From positions 1-64,000 of IMG/VR virus record IMGVR_UViG_3300005253_000015: DNA of 64,000 nucleotides. The stretch is one strand, 5' to 3'. This DNA is from a virus. The notes beneath the pieces are model-generated. The model was not told the origin of the DNA and searched no databases. It saw nothing but the letters and a program-made list of their open reading frames with translations. Positions 24,044-32,645 of this stretch are shown piece by piece; position 1 is the stretch's first letter; every line of letters starts with the position of its first letter. A program made the translations under genes and the position numbers.

Positions 24044-24333
24044 TTTTTATCTCTCACTTCAAATATATCTGTGCCATCTAAGGCTTTAATTAATTCTTTC
24101 CCTAACTTTCTTTTATCCATTAAACCTTTAATAAATTCACTTATTTCATTAAGGCAGATTGTATCATAAATAACATTACCCTCTGAAAAAAAACAATATT
24201 TTCTCCATGCTGAGTGCCATTTAATAACTCCTAATATATTTCCAAATTTTATATTTACCACAGCATAGACCATAGTTTTAGGTTTCTTCTCTAAAAAATC
24301 AAATCTAATATACTTCTTCTTGTTTTTTATCAT
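24040..24333 (-). CDS. Hypothetical beta-rich protein
   Basis: 97 residues with strands KTMVYAVVNIKFGNILGVI and WRKYCFFSEGNVIY, then helices. Unknown. Confidence 0.55.
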   Translation of the reverse strand: MIKNKKKYIRFDFLEKKPKTMVYAVVNIKFGNILGVIKWHSAWRKYCFFSEGNVIYDTICLNEISEFIKGLMDKRKLGKELIKALDGTDIFEVRDKK

Positions 24334-24336
24334 ATA

Positions 24337-24546
24337 TTAACTTCCGCTCAAGCTTTTGTCTAATTCATTCATCATATTCTTAATCATTTCATTCATACCC
24401 CCTTCTTCATTAAAATCATCTATATTCTTAAAGCGTTTTAATAGGAATTCCAAAGCAGCTGATAATGATGATTTCTCAGACTCCGTAAAGAAATGAAATC
24501 TATCAAACTCCCATATATAGTTTCCTGATTTTGAGTACAATTTCAT
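24337..24546 (-). CDS. Hypothetical protein
   Basis: 69 residues; short beta start then helices with acidic patches. No motif recognised. Confidence 0.5.
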   Translation of the reverse strand: MKLYSKSGNYIWEFDRFHFFTESEKSSLSAALEFLLKRFKNIDDFNEEGGMNEMIKNMMNELDKSLSGS

Positions 24547-24549
24547 ATA

Positions 24550-24666
24550 TTAACTATCTCCTTTAATTTGTTTTTTAAGTAGTCTATCTTGCTTTTTTAA
24601 TTCAACCTTAATTTGTCCTTCAAACCATTCTTTTAATTTATCTGGGTCTGGTTTTTTATTTGACAT
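24550..24666 (-). CDS. Very short basic helix
   Basis: 38 residues, Lys-rich amphipathic helix (KLKEWFEGQIKVELKKQDRLL). Overlaps the upstream gene by 11 bases. Confidence 0.4.
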   Translation of the reverse strand: MSNKKPDPDKLKEWFEGQIKVELKKQDRLLKKQIKGDS

Positions 24667-24820
24667 CTAATTTCACCCCACAATAAGGACAGAATTTTAT
24701 ATAATATATCGTTATTCCATAATTCCCAAGATATATACACCAAATTGTATGAGTAATTGGGGTAGTACAAATTATAATTTTATCCTTATACTTCATCTCA
24801 TCGCAGTTATGCTTTGGCAT
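24656..24820 (-). CDS. Small protein with CPYCG
   Basis: 54 residues; N-terminal CD and CTTP, a hydrophobic beta hairpin, and CPYCG at the end. Probably a small zinc protein. Confidence 0.45.
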   Translation of the reverse strand: MPKHNCDEMKYKDKIIICTTPITHTIWCIYLGNYGITIYYIKFCPYCGVKLDVK

Positions 24821-25010
24821 TTAATTTCTCCTTTAAATCATTTGGGACACATTCAAGACAAACTAATTCTGATTCTATAACATCAGTCGCTATAACAGAG
24901 AAACCTATCTGTTTATTATCGTGAATTATTACTATAGTGCTTAAAGTATATCTTCCCTCTTTACCACATTTCCAACATTTTTTTGATACATCAATTTCAC
25001 TATCTGGCAT
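24807..25010 (-). CDS. Small zinc ribbon
   Basis: 67 residues; CWKC at about 13-16 and CLEC at about 53-56 with beta strands between, a classic zinc ribbon. Unknown role. Confidence 0.6.
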   Translation of the reverse strand: MPDSEIDVSKKCWKCGKEGRYTLSTIVIIHDNKQIGFSVIATDVIESELVCLECVPNDLKEKLNAKA

Positions 25011-25206
25011 TCAATATTTCCTTTAATTTATTATATTCAACACATTGAGTATCACAATCAGTACATCTCTCTTTATCAATCCAATCATCTTCAAGAATAC
25101 ATTTAACTGCTATATGTCCTATGCTATACGTTTTTGGATTCCTGAAATGTCGTATGAACCACCCTCTTAAACCAGCTTTCCAATTCTTTTTTTTATAATC
25201 CAACAT
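25000..25206 (-). CDS. Small Cys protein
   Basis: 68 residues; basic aromatic N-terminus, then CTDCDTQC near the end, a tight metal-site motif. Overlaps both neighbours. Confidence 0.5.
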   Translation of the reverse strand: MLDYKKKNWKAGLRGWFIRHFRNPKTYSIGHIAVKCILEDDWIDKERCTDCDTQCVEYNKLKEILNAR

Positions 25207-25429
25207 TTAATCTCTCCTTTAAATCTAATATCACATTATCTTTATCATCTAAGGCACTATTTAACTTAAAAAATATATTTGGTATGGCACGAATAAATTC
25301 ACTTAAGGTCATCTTTCGGTATCCCGCTTGGTTTTGATACCATTTTTGATGCTCTTCATTAATTTTAGCACTAATTTTTTTGGGGAATAAACTTGGTTTA
25401 TTTCGAGATACTACTTTCTTTTTTGCCAC
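25193..25429 (-). CDS. Ribbon-helix-helix-like DNA-binding protein
   Basis: 78 residues. After a basic arm, KISAKINEEHQKWYQNQAGY and KMTLSEFIRAIPNIF fit a strand-helix-helix order. First gene of the minus-strand operon down to 21597, with the TTTATAAAGTTAAC promoter upstream, so it may regulate its own operon. The RHH call is by pattern only. Confidence 0.5.
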   Translation of the reverse strand: MAKKKVVSRNKPSLFPKKISAKINEEHQKWYQNQAGYRKMTLSEFIRAIPNIFFKLNSALDDKDNVILDLKERLNVGL

Positions 25430-25444
25430 ATATTTTATATTAAT

Positions 25445-25458
25445 GTTAACTTTATAAA
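25445..25458 (-). promoter_or_regulatory. TATA-type promoter TTTATAAAGTTAAC
   Basis: Third identical copy of this 14-base box, 17-30 bp before the start at 25429. It would drive the zinc-protein operon 21597-25429. Confidence 0.65.
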
Positions 25459-25565
25459 CATTCTTATTCGTCAGACCGTCAGACCCAAAAATACCTCTAT
25501 AAATTGTAAAAGGTAGTACGGATAATCCCTAAAATTTTTATATTTTTAAATCAATTCTATATTTA

Positions 25566-26591
25566 ATGGAAGAGTCTGATATTACTAATTGGTATCAAGC
25601 TGGAAAAAAAATTATAGAGAATTTTTATAAAGACTATAATTATGAAAGATTTCGCCCCTTTTATCATGGTACAAGTTCTTATCATATTAAGAATATAAAG
25701 AAACTTGGATTATGCCCACGAGGAGAAACACCATCCGTATGGGATGAACTACCAAGTCATAAGGATAGGATATACTTTGCTCAATGTCAAGATTATTTAC
25801 CAAATACAGCTGCTAATTATGCAGTTAGCCAAGCAGAATGGTTTAGAAATACTCGTTTTAAAAAAAATATACCCATACAACATATATATAAAGGTGAGAA
25901 ATTAGAAAAAACATTCCAAGATGTTGATTTTTCTGAAGAACCGATTACCATGTTTGTTAAATTTGATGCTATTGATAAATATAAGGAATTTATAGATGCT
26001 GATACTGACCGTTCATATATTGATGAGATAACAGACCCAGATTATAATTATCAAACCTTTTATAAACAAGACCCTCATTCAAACATAATTAATAATTCAA
26101 AAGCATCTAACTACTCGGTTTTATGTAGTAGTAGAATAGAAAAGTCTGTAATAGATGTATTAGATACTTTATGGATAAAATGTGGCTGGAAATGTGTTAA
26201 AGATATTATTGATAAAGATATACCACCTTCCATAAAAAGCCTTTATGCATTACCATTAACTATTTCATTACGCAAATGTTCAATTCCACCAGAAGACTTA
26301 ACAGTATTAACAAAGGAAGAATGGAATGAAGACAAAAAAAACTGTTGGGAATGGAATACAAAAACTGGTGGATGTGATAATAAAGAGATTACATTAAAAC
26401 AAAAATATGCTAATTTAATTGAAAAATATGATGTTAAATTTTGGACATATCATGATATTGAACGTAGAGTGAAGGAGAAGGCACGTTCTAGGGAAGCTGA
26501 AAAGGAAATTCCATTTGCTAGAAAAGAATTAGTTGATTATATACAAAAAGAAAAAGTGCCTAAATTTTTACAGATGTTAGAAAAATTATGA
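25566..26591 (+). CDS. ADP-ribosyltransferase-like protein, long
   Basis: 341 residues. FYHGTSSYHIKNIKKLGLCPRG (residues about 35-55) is the H-G-T-S first strand and helix of KptA/PARP-type folds, and DRIYFAQCQDYLPNTAANYAV is the following Y-containing strand. The long C-terminal half (about 180-341) has WIKCGWKCV and a Trp/Cys segment WEWNTKTGGC. Leaderless start with TTTTTATATTTTT about 30 bp upstream. It converges with the partner gene 26586-27122. Role in host protein modification is inferred. Confidence 0.6.
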   Translation: MEESDITNWYQAGKKIIENFYKDYNYERFRPFYHGTSSYHIKNIKKLGLCPRGETPSVWDELPSHKDRIYFAQCQDYLPNTAANYAVSQAEWFRNTRFKKNIPIQHIYKGEKLEKTFQDVDFSEEPITMFVKFDAIDKYKEFIDADTDRSYIDEITDPDYNYQTFYKQDPHSNIINNSKASNYSVLCSSRIEKSVIDVLDTLWIKCGWKCVKDIIDKDIPPSIKSLYALPLTISLRKCSIPPEDLTVLTKEEWNEDKKNCWEWNTKTGGCDNKEITLKQKYANLIEKYDVKFWTYHDIERRVKEKARSREAEKEIPFARKELVDYIQKEKVPKFLQMLEKL

Positions 26592-27122
26592 TTTTATAAC
26601 TTTTCTACATTTTGGACATCGGTAATATTTCCCTGATATATGTTTCATAATTATCCAACATGCTGGACAATATACATCTTTAAAACTAACTGATGATAAA
26701 TCTCTTGAGGCTTTATCAGTCTCAGAATCAAAATCTTTATCTTCCCAACCCCAATAAATATTACATTTTTCATATACAGTTTTTCCAGAATTAACAAAAT
26801 CATTTATATCTTTATGAAGTACCTCAGCAGTCTTTTGTACATCCTCATGCAATCCTAGATAGTCAAAATCACACAATATAAATCTATGTCGTGACCCCAT
26901 TCGCCAATAATCACCCTCTTCTTTACTACCAAGTGATAACACAGATGTATCAAAAGCACATCCCTCTGTATATATTATTTCATCGTCACTTTTTAATTTT
27001 TTCTTTATATTTTCAACAACATTGATTAGTCTTTCTTTATCTCTTTTTAATTGTGTAGGATGTTTTCTATCATATTTAGGTTTTACATCACATTTTATGA
27101 ATATCTTAAATTCATTTGGCAT
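26586..27122 (-). CDS. Partner protein of the ART-like gene, copy 2, with zinc ribbon
   Basis: 178 residues. Aligns with 20402-20926 (see there). It adds a C-terminal zinc ribbon: CPACWIIMKHISGKYYRCPKC. It overlaps the end of the ART-like gene by six bases on the other strand, so the two are convergent. Repetition of this pair with both members present argues for a functional link. Confidence 0.6.
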   Translation of the reverse strand: MPNEFKIFIKCDVKPKYDRKHPTQLKRDKERLINVVENIKKKLKSDDEIIYTEGCAFDTSVLSLGSKEEGDYWRMGSRHRFILCDFDYLGLHEDVQKTAEVLHKDINDFVNSGKTVYEKCNIYWGWEDKDFDSETDKASRDLSSVSFKDVYCPACWIIMKHISGKYYRCPKCRKVIKS

Positions 27123-27215
27123 TTTCTTTATAATTCTTTTTAATAATAATATTAAGGTGATAGAAATATAAAAAATTGGCTGAAAATTTTTAAGTTCATA
27201 TACTAATTATTATTC

Positions 27216-27812
27216 ATGAGAAATAATGAACAGTCTCTGAAATATGCAGAGACGCTTCGAGAATTTTATTCTGAAATGTCGAAAAAAGACATTCCATTTG
27301 ACCAACTTCTTGATTTCTATGCTAATGAACTTCTATCGGATATGCCTAAAAACATCCGAGAAGGATGTATAAAACTGAGTGATTTTAGTGAGAAAGATTG
27401 GAAATGCCTTATTGCTGCAAACGTAGGAAGCGATAAACTGGTTTCATATGGAATAAAAGGCTCTATCGTTAAAGAGAGAGGTACAAAAATGAGTTGGTCT
27501 AACGGTTCTCGAACTTGGTTTACTCATCAACCTGTTGATAAAAGAGACTCAATTAGGCTTGATGCTAATGAAATGATTATTCCATGTTCATTTAAAAGAG
27601 CTGAAAGACTGAGATGTTATATTAATGAATTACCACTTTATTATAGCTCTACGGAAGCAAAGATGAGGGGGGAGATTTCTGCTAAGGATTCATTAGATAT
27701 CTATACTGAGGGAAGAGTAGGTAGTATTCTTGATTCACTACCAAAAGACCAAGCTGATAAATTAAAAGACCAAATTAGAAAAAAAGGGTGGGGTTTTTTC
27801 TTTGGTTCGTGA
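27216..27812 (+). CDS. Hypothetical protein (198 residues)
   Basis: Helical N-terminus, then a Trp/Ser-rich beta part (WSNGSRTWFTHQPVDKRDSI) and a helical end. AATATAAAAAATT upstream serves as a TATA region. It overlaps the next gene by 11 bases. No family recognised. Confidence 0.6.
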   Translation: MRNNEQSLKYAETLREFYSEMSKKDIPFDQLLDFYANELLSDMPKNIREGCIKLSDFSEKDWKCLIAANVGSDKLVSYGIKGSIVKERGTKMSWSNGSRTWFTHQPVDKRDSIRLDANEMIIPCSFKRAERLRCYINELPLYYSSTEAKMRGEISAKDSLDIYTEGRVGSILDSLPKDQADKLKDQIRKKGWGFFFGS

Positions 27813-28539
27813 AAAATATTCCTTTCCTAAAGGCTATTGTTTAGTAAATAATAGAGCAAGTTTTGAAGATGTAATTCAAACAGTAGAAAATATTCCCTTA
27901 GAGTTAATGCCACCATCCTTTAAAAAAGCAGAAGATTTTGTAAGAAATGTAATGAAAATAGATTATGGTCATTGGAGTCCAGAAGAAGCAGATGGAAGTA
28001 ATTTTGAAAAAGTGTGTCATTTTGGTCAAACAGCGGAAGAGGCAGTGAGAGACTTTGATTTACATGAGGCACGATTAACTATTGAGTATGGTCTTAGTGG
28101 GGGAGCTTGGCATTTAAAAAAGATAAAGCATCTTTTAGATAAGGATTTCTATGATGAATGGATTGAACCTAAATACCAAAATCCTAATACCGTTGGTAGA
28201 GAAGACTTAACAAGTAAGTTATATATGTTAGCGAGTGATGTCTATAATGGTAGACGTGAAGACTTTATGGATAATGATATTAGAGAATTATTTACTGAAA
28301 GTAAAATATTAGGGGATATGATGGATTTTGGAAGTGAATCAACTAAAACAAAAGAGGAAAATAGAGCGATACGAAAGGAAGCAAGTGAAATCAGAAGCAG
28401 AGGAAATGCTATGATTGAAGCTAAAAAGCAACATATAAAGGATGAGATTCATAATAGAGCCATCGAAAATTGGTATGAGAAATATGCGTGGGATTTTGAT
28501 AAGGAAGAGAGAAATGAATTAAAAAACCCGTACAAATAA
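27802..28539 (+). CDS. Hypothetical protein (245 residues)
   Basis: TTG start within the end of the previous gene. Acidic helical protein with a long C-terminal coiled coil (about 185-225). No motif recognised. AT-rich runs after 28540 look like a terminator region between converging genes. Confidence 0.55.
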   Translation: MVREKYSFPKGYCLVNNRASFEDVIQTVENIPLELMPPSFKKAEDFVRNVMKIDYGHWSPEEADGSNFEKVCHFGQTAEEAVRDFDLHEARLTIEYGLSGGAWHLKKIKHLLDKDFYDEWIEPKYQNPNTVGREDLTSKLYMLASDVYNGRREDFMDNDIRELFTESKILGDMMDFGSESTKTKEENRAIRKEASEIRSRGNAMIEAKKQHIKDEIHNRAIENWYEKYAWDFDKEERNELKNPYK

Positions 28540-28630
28540 GTAGAGAAGAAATGATAATGCGGGATTGGTTTAAAAAAAAATAATAAAAAAAAAGATTTTA
28601 AAAATACTAAATGTTAGGATTTATTAGCGT

Positions 28631-28834
28631 TTATTTTTTACCTTGTTTCTTTCCGCCACCAGTTTTACCTTTACAGTCATCACTAGCTGCATAGAAATCC
28701 TTTCCAGCCAATAATTCCTTTCTCATACATCTAGAACGGTTATTAGTGCCAGGTGACCTACGTACTCCACCTTTGTTATTAAGATTAATAACCATTTTCT
28801 TTCCAAGCAATAGAACTTGTCTTCCTTTTCCCAT
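28631..28834 (-). CDS. Small strongly basic protein
   Basis: 67 residues with about 19 Lys/Arg and a GGGKKQGKK tail; two Cys (SRC, DDC). The charge suggests a DNA-packaging or virion-core protein. It is the last gene of the minus-strand block. Confidence 0.55.
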   Translation of the reverse strand: MGKGRQVLLLGKKMVINLNNKGGVRRSPGTNNRSRCMRKELLAGKDFYAASDDCKGKTGGGKKQGKK

Positions 28835-28931
28835 AACTTTTCAACTCAGTTATTTTTTTACTTTTTAATGTTAAATTAAAAATAAGCAAACTTATATATA
28901 AAGATGTGTTCAAGCTATATCTTTAACATTA

Positions 28932-29279
28932 TCATTCATTAAATATAGGCGCAATTAATCTTTCTTGACCTTCTATATCAATAACAAAATAGTCTCCCAG
29001 TACTTCCTTTATATTATCATCAATTATCAAAACAAGTCTACCTATCTTAATAATATCTGTATTTAATTGATAATGTGCTACTCTCTTTTCTACTGTACCG
29101 TTATGAATTACTCCATTTTTAATCCACGTTTTTAGTCGTGAAATAATAAGATTGTTTTTTTTTAGTGATTCACTTCTATTTTTTGGTTTAAATATCGTAT
29201 TAGCTATTTCTGTACTTGTAAGGTCTTCATTATCCAAAAAAAGATTTAGCATTTTTACTCCTATTTCATCAAACTTCAT
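28932..29279 (-). CDS. Winged helix DNA-binding protein
   Basis: 115 residues. LTSTEIANTIFKPKNRSESLKKNNLIISRLKTWIKNG gives a helix-turn-helix, and the following strands a wing. Ends in a beta part. It overlaps the gene upstream by 11 bases. Likely regulator of the late block. Confidence 0.6.
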   Translation of the reverse strand: MKFDEIGVKMLNLFLDNEDLTSTEIANTIFKPKNRSESLKKNNLIISRLKTWIKNGVIHNGTVEKRVAHYQLNTDIIKIGRLVLIIDDNIKEVLGDYFVIDIEGQERLIAPIFNE

Positions 29280-29454
29280 TCTCTCTCTCTTCGTCTGTTA
29301 ATCTATTAAACTTATTTAATACAGCAATATCTAAATTATTTATTTCTTTTCCACTACAATGTTCACCAATTTTAATATTACCATTTTTTCCGAATTCTAT
29401 CTTACACTTATCACCAAAATCTAATATTTCTTTTTCTTCACTCATTTTTATCAT
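29269..29454 (-). CDS. Hypothetical small protein
   Basis: 61 residues, beta-rich middle (KCKIEFGKNGNIKIGEHC) then a helix. Overlaps the 38-residue gene and the wHTH gene. Confidence 0.5.
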   Translation of the reverse strand: MIKMSEEKEILDFGDKCKIEFGKNGNIKIGEHCSGKEINNLDIAVLNKFNRLTDEERENEV

Positions 29455-29554
29455 CTCTTAATTGTTTTTTATTTCTTTTAACTCTTGGTAATATATTTAT
29501 TTTTATTCTACGACCAATATATCTATATATGGATGTTTCTTCTTTATTCTCCAT
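29438..29554 (-). CDS. Very short basic protein
   Basis: 38 residues, Arg/Lys-rich (RYIGRRIKINILPRVKRNKK). Two bases from the stop of the HMG-like gene. Coding status moderate. Confidence 0.4.
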   Translation of the reverse strand: MENKEETSIYRYIGRRIKINILPRVKRNKKQLRDDKNE

Positions 29555-29555
29555 A

Positions 29556-29891
29556 TTATATAGGACATCCTTCTAATGCTTTTTTATTATAAGAAGCTTT
29601 AACATCATCGGAAAGTTTACCCCATCCCTTGTCAGTAAGACATTTTCCAAAATTACCAGATTTTTTAGCACATACTTTCATATAGCAATTATAGCCAGAC
29701 ATTTGTTTTTTCTCTCCCTTTACCTTATTAGCCTTTCTTGAGGTTTTTGATGTTTTTTTAGCACAATTAGTCATTAATTCTTCTAATAATTCAATCTTTC
29801 CAGTATGAGACCTAACATTTTTAAGCTGGAAAAGTGCTGCTCCACCAGAACATTCTCCCATTCCGCCCTTTCCCATTTCATTTAACCTCAT
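29556..29891 (-). CDS. HMG-box-like Cys protein, copy 1
   Basis: 111 residues. Basic linker (KTSRKANKVKGEKKQ), then YNCYMKVCAKK, GKCLTDKGWGKLSDDVKASYNKKALEGCPI. The order Tyr/Met helix, WGKLSDD, ASYNKKA is what HMG boxes look like (wk-LSDeeK-pYekkA). Cys residues are in the same places in 30570-31028. Overlaps the next gene. Structural similarity to HMG is a suggestion; disulfides would fit a virion protein. Confidence 0.5.
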   Translation of the reverse strand: MRLNEMGKGGMGECSGGAALFQLKNVRSHTGKIELLEELMTNCAKKTSKTSRKANKVKGEKKQMSGYNCYMKVCAKKSGNFGKCLTDKGWGKLSDDVKASYNKKALEGCPI

Positions 29892-30582
29892 TTAATTCTT
29901 TTAGGAATGACTTAAATACTCCAGTTTTCATAGTTTTATAATTTGTTGGTTCTTTATCTGGAAATTTTTCTTTAAAGAGACTTATTTCTTTTGCTATGGA
30001 AGCAAGTTCTGGATAACGTATACCTATTTTTTCAATATTATATAGTACGGACTGTCTTTTACCAGTCTCTGGAAAGACACCATGTTCACGCCCAAGAAGT
30101 GCGATATTAGTAGCCCATGCCTCTATTACTTCACTATCCAACACCTTCGCTACCTTTGTCTTAATATCTCCATATTTATTTCTTAAATCCCTTTTTTTTT
30201 TATCGCTTATATATTCTCCACAATAGTCTTTTACTACTTTATGTCCTATTATAGCATTCCCTATTGGAGTAAATATTTTGTGAATATTTTCAAGATTATT
30301 ATATTCATCTCCTATCTCAGTAAATTTATCTTCATATTCATAAGTATTATCTATGATACCATCATAGGCAAGATGACATATTTTAACCATTTCATTATGA
30401 TTAAATGTAAATGCTGGTTCTCTTCTTGCTTTTATTAATAATCTTTTCTCTACAGTAGCTTTTTCTAGCTCAACCATCATTTTTCTAAATGGTAAATCAC
30501 TACCACCTACGGCTAGAACCTTTCTTCTATGCTCTGCTTGTGCTTTAGCTAACTGCTCTTTATATCCTACTATATCAAACAC
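29878..30582 (-). CDS. Hypothetical protein (234 residues)
   Basis: Helical and basic at the start, acidic later; no motif. It is translationally coupled between the two HMG-like genes (overlaps of 13-14 bases), so probably part of the same particle or complex. Confidence 0.6.
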   Translation of the reverse strand: MFDIVGYKEQLAKAQAEHRRKVLAVGGSDLPFRKMMVELEKATVEKRLLIKARREPAFTFNHNEMVKICHLAYDGIIDNTYEYEDKFTEIGDEYNNLENIHKIFTPIGNAIIGHKVVKDYCGEYISDKKKRDLRNKYGDIKTKVAKVLDSEVIEAWATNIALLGREHGVFPETGKRQSVLYNIEKIGIRYPELASIAKEISLFKEKFPDKEPTNYKTMKTGVFKSFLKELNEVK

Positions 30583-31028
30583 CCTTCATCAGCTTTATCT
30601 TTCCAAGAATCTTCCTTACCATTATATTCAGTTTGCCTTATTTTCCAACCCAATGTTCCACTATACTTTTCATCACTAGATTTCATACAAGTTTGAAAGT
30701 CAAGTGTCTCTCCTTCAAATGATTGACTACTACACCATTTTAGATAACAATTCCACCTATTTAAAGGGCGTTTAGGTTTTGGTATATGAGCAGCAATCGC
30801 AGCCCCTTTTCCAACACCAGTGGCACATGAACTTATTATAGTATTAAGAAAAGATTCTTGTTCTTTTTTTGATTTATTTTTAGTAAAAAGCCATTTAAAT
30901 TCTTTTCTCGCCCAATACGGGTCACATATATGATATTTAGTTCTTTTTTTAGGCTCTATCTTTTTTGGGGGTGGGGGTGTTTCATCATTTTCAGACGTAT
31001 ATATTTGTGGAATTTCTGCTTCTACCAT
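30570..31028 (-). CDS. HMG-box-like Cys protein, copy 2
   Basis: 152 residues. KPKRPLNRWNCYLKWC is close to the start of an HMG box (KPKRPLSAY...), and the end (WKDKADEGCLI) matches copy 1. N-terminal third is Pro/Lys-rich. Its start overlaps the thioredoxin-like gene stop by one base, so a disulfide-related pair is possible. Confidence 0.5.
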   Translation of the reverse strand: MVEAEIPQIYTSENDETPPPPKKIEPKKRTKYHICDPYWARKEFKWLFTKNKSKKEQESFLNTIISSCATGVGKGAAIAAHIPKPKRPLNRWNCYLKWCSSQSFEGETLDFQTCMKSSDEKYSGTLGWKIRQTEYNGKEDSWKDKADEGCLI

Positions 31029-31321
31029 TATAAATCAACCTTATTATGTTTGCATACTGCCCTTTTCCCGTCTGGGGATATATTACATGCCTCTGTGAAG
31101 TTTGTGGTCTTATCCTTTAATATAAGTGTAGGAGCACCTTTAACATTGTGTAGAGCAGCTAATTTACGAGCTGACTCATCATTAGATAGATTTCCAATCT
31201 TTATCTTTCCACTCGCTATTCTATCCTTTAGTTTCTCTTTAGCATCGGCACAATGACCGCATCCATCTAAAACCAGCATTGTAACTTCATAATCATCTAA
31301 AGACTTATTATTACTTGACAT
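31028..31321 (-). CDS. Thioredoxin/glutaredoxin-like protein
   Basis: 97 residues. TMLVLDGCGHCADAKEKL gives the CxxC active site (Cys21, Cys24) after the first strand, and KGAPTLILKD is the cis-Pro strand. Family members reduce or form disulfides. It is directly coupled to two Cys-rich HMG-like genes, which are natural clients. Confidence 0.75.
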   Translation of the reverse strand: MSSNNKSLDDYEVTMLVLDGCGHCADAKEKLKDRIASGKIKIGNLSNDESARKLAALHNVKGAPTLILKDKTTNFTEACNISPDGKRAVCKHNKVDL

Positions 31322-31385
31322 TATAATAATACTTTATTTTTTTACTATAAAAGATTTAGGCTCTAATTCAAATATAAAAAAAAGA

Positions 31386-31634
31386 TTATCTTACGGTACA
31401 CTCTTTAAAGCCCTTATAAGCTCGATATAACAACACAGAGCCAATACCCTTAAGAATTATACTAGGTATCCAAGCAGCTGTTTTTCCTATATGTTTATAT
31501 GTTTTCCAATAGGCTACACATCCAACTAAACCTATAATTGAACCATAAAGAAGATTATTTCTAAATTTAGGACAATACTTCCATTTTTCTATTAGCTGTG
31601 TTATTGGCTTAGGTTTAATTATTTGTGTAGGCAT
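31386..31634 (-). CDS. Two-helix membrane protein
   Basis: 82 residues; membrane segments at about 25-43 (YGSIIGLVGCVAYW) and 50-68 (AAWIPSIILKGIGSVLLY). No signal peptide. Possibly an envelope protein. Confidence 0.55.
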   Translation of the reverse strand: MPTQIIKPKPITQLIEKWKYCPKFRNNLLYGSIIGLVGCVAYWKTYKHIGKTAAWIPSIILKGIGSVLLYRAYKGFKECTVR

Positions 31635-31684
31635 TATTATACTATACGATTATTTATTATTTAAATTATATTATTATTATTTCT

Positions 31685-32026
31685 TTAGTCTGTCTTACCA
31701 AACCAGTCTCCAACTGTTACTGGGAATCCCACATCTGATGGAAATTCCTTTTTATTATTACAAAGTATTTGTTTATCTTTCACTAATTCCTGTACCACAC
31801 ATACAATATCATTATCCATTTCCATTACTATACCACCATTCTGATATATATCTGTACTAATAGAATTACCTATACTAACCATATTTACTGGTGTGATAAC
31901 TGTAGGGTCAATATTCTCTTCCATATCATTGTCATACACTTCAACTCTCCATGTCCCATCAGCATTCAAATCAAGTGCTAATTTATATACTTCTAATCCA
32001 ACCATACCACCCCTTCTATTCCTCAT
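31685..32026 (-). CDS. Cys-motif family member (C-terminal GDWF)
   Basis: 113 residues from the ATG at 32024-32026. Beta-rich. Ends QILCNNKKEF...VTVGDWFGKTD, comparable to TMGEW ends in the three genes upstream, so it is a family member. ATGA overlap with the gene upstream. Confidence 0.55.
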   Translation of the reverse strand: MRNRRGGMVGLEVYKLALDLNADGTWRVEVYDNDMEENIDPTVITPVNMVSIGNSISTDIYQNGGIVMEMDNDIVCVVQELVKDKQILCNNKKEFPSDVGFPVTVGDWFGKTD

Positions 32027-32376
32027 TTCAACCATTCCCTCATTGTCGGTTCTTTACTACATACTGCTGCTGTTAAGACCTCATCACCCATAATCGTCTT
32101 TTCTAATTTACAATATCCATTTTTGTCATTATAATTAATAGCTAAGGTATTTTCTATTATACCAAATTCATCAACGTCATCCTCTCCTTTATCATAACTC
32201 CATAATGTTGTGCTTGTACTATCTTCAGCACGAATAGAATTAACTTGAAATCCATCTAAAGTAGAACCTTCATTAGTAGTATGATGTACCTCACAGAAGA
32301 ATATAGTTGAAGTTTCAGTTGGATAACATATTACCCGTGAAATCCTACTCCAAGTCTTTATAATCGTCTCTGTCAT
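32023..32376 (-). CDS. Cys-motif family member (C-terminal TMREWL)
   Basis: 117 residues from the ATG at 32374-32376. Beta-rich; ends AAVCSKEPTMREWLK. Coupled by four-base overlaps to both neighbours. Confidence 0.55.
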   Translation of the reverse strand: MTETIIKTWSRISRVICYPTETSTIFFCEVHHTTNEGSTLDGFQVNSIRAEDSTSTTLWSYDKGEDDVDEFGIIENTLAINYNDKNGYCKLEKTIMGDEVLTAAVCSKEPTMREWLK

Positions 32377-32645
32377 TCTTCTAGCCACTCTCCCATAGTT
32401 ATATGAGGTTTACATTCTATAATTTTAGTACCAATATTTAGCATATGTATTATTTTACACTCGGAATGCTTAGGAAAATCAACAACTATTTTATTTAAAT
32501 GCTTTATTTTTATGTCTGCTTTCTTCAAATCAAAATCAGAGACCCCCATTCTGTATTGAGCCAGCCCCTTATCATTCCGCATGGCGCAATCCCAAGCATT
32601 TGTATCACTATTATATTCACACTCAATTTTATCAACTCCCTTCAT
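32373..32645 (-). CDS. Cys-motif family member (C-terminal TMGEWL)
   Basis: 90 residues from the ATG at 32643-32645. N-terminus has DKIECEYNSDTNAWDC, the I-[ED]-C...W-x-C motif of this family; ends IIECKPHITMGEWLEE. Confidence 0.6.
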   Translation of the reverse strand: MKGVDKIECEYNSDTNAWDCAMRNDKGLAQYRMGVSDFDLKKADIKIKHLNKIVVDFPKHSECKIIHMLNIGTKIIECKPHITMGEWLEE

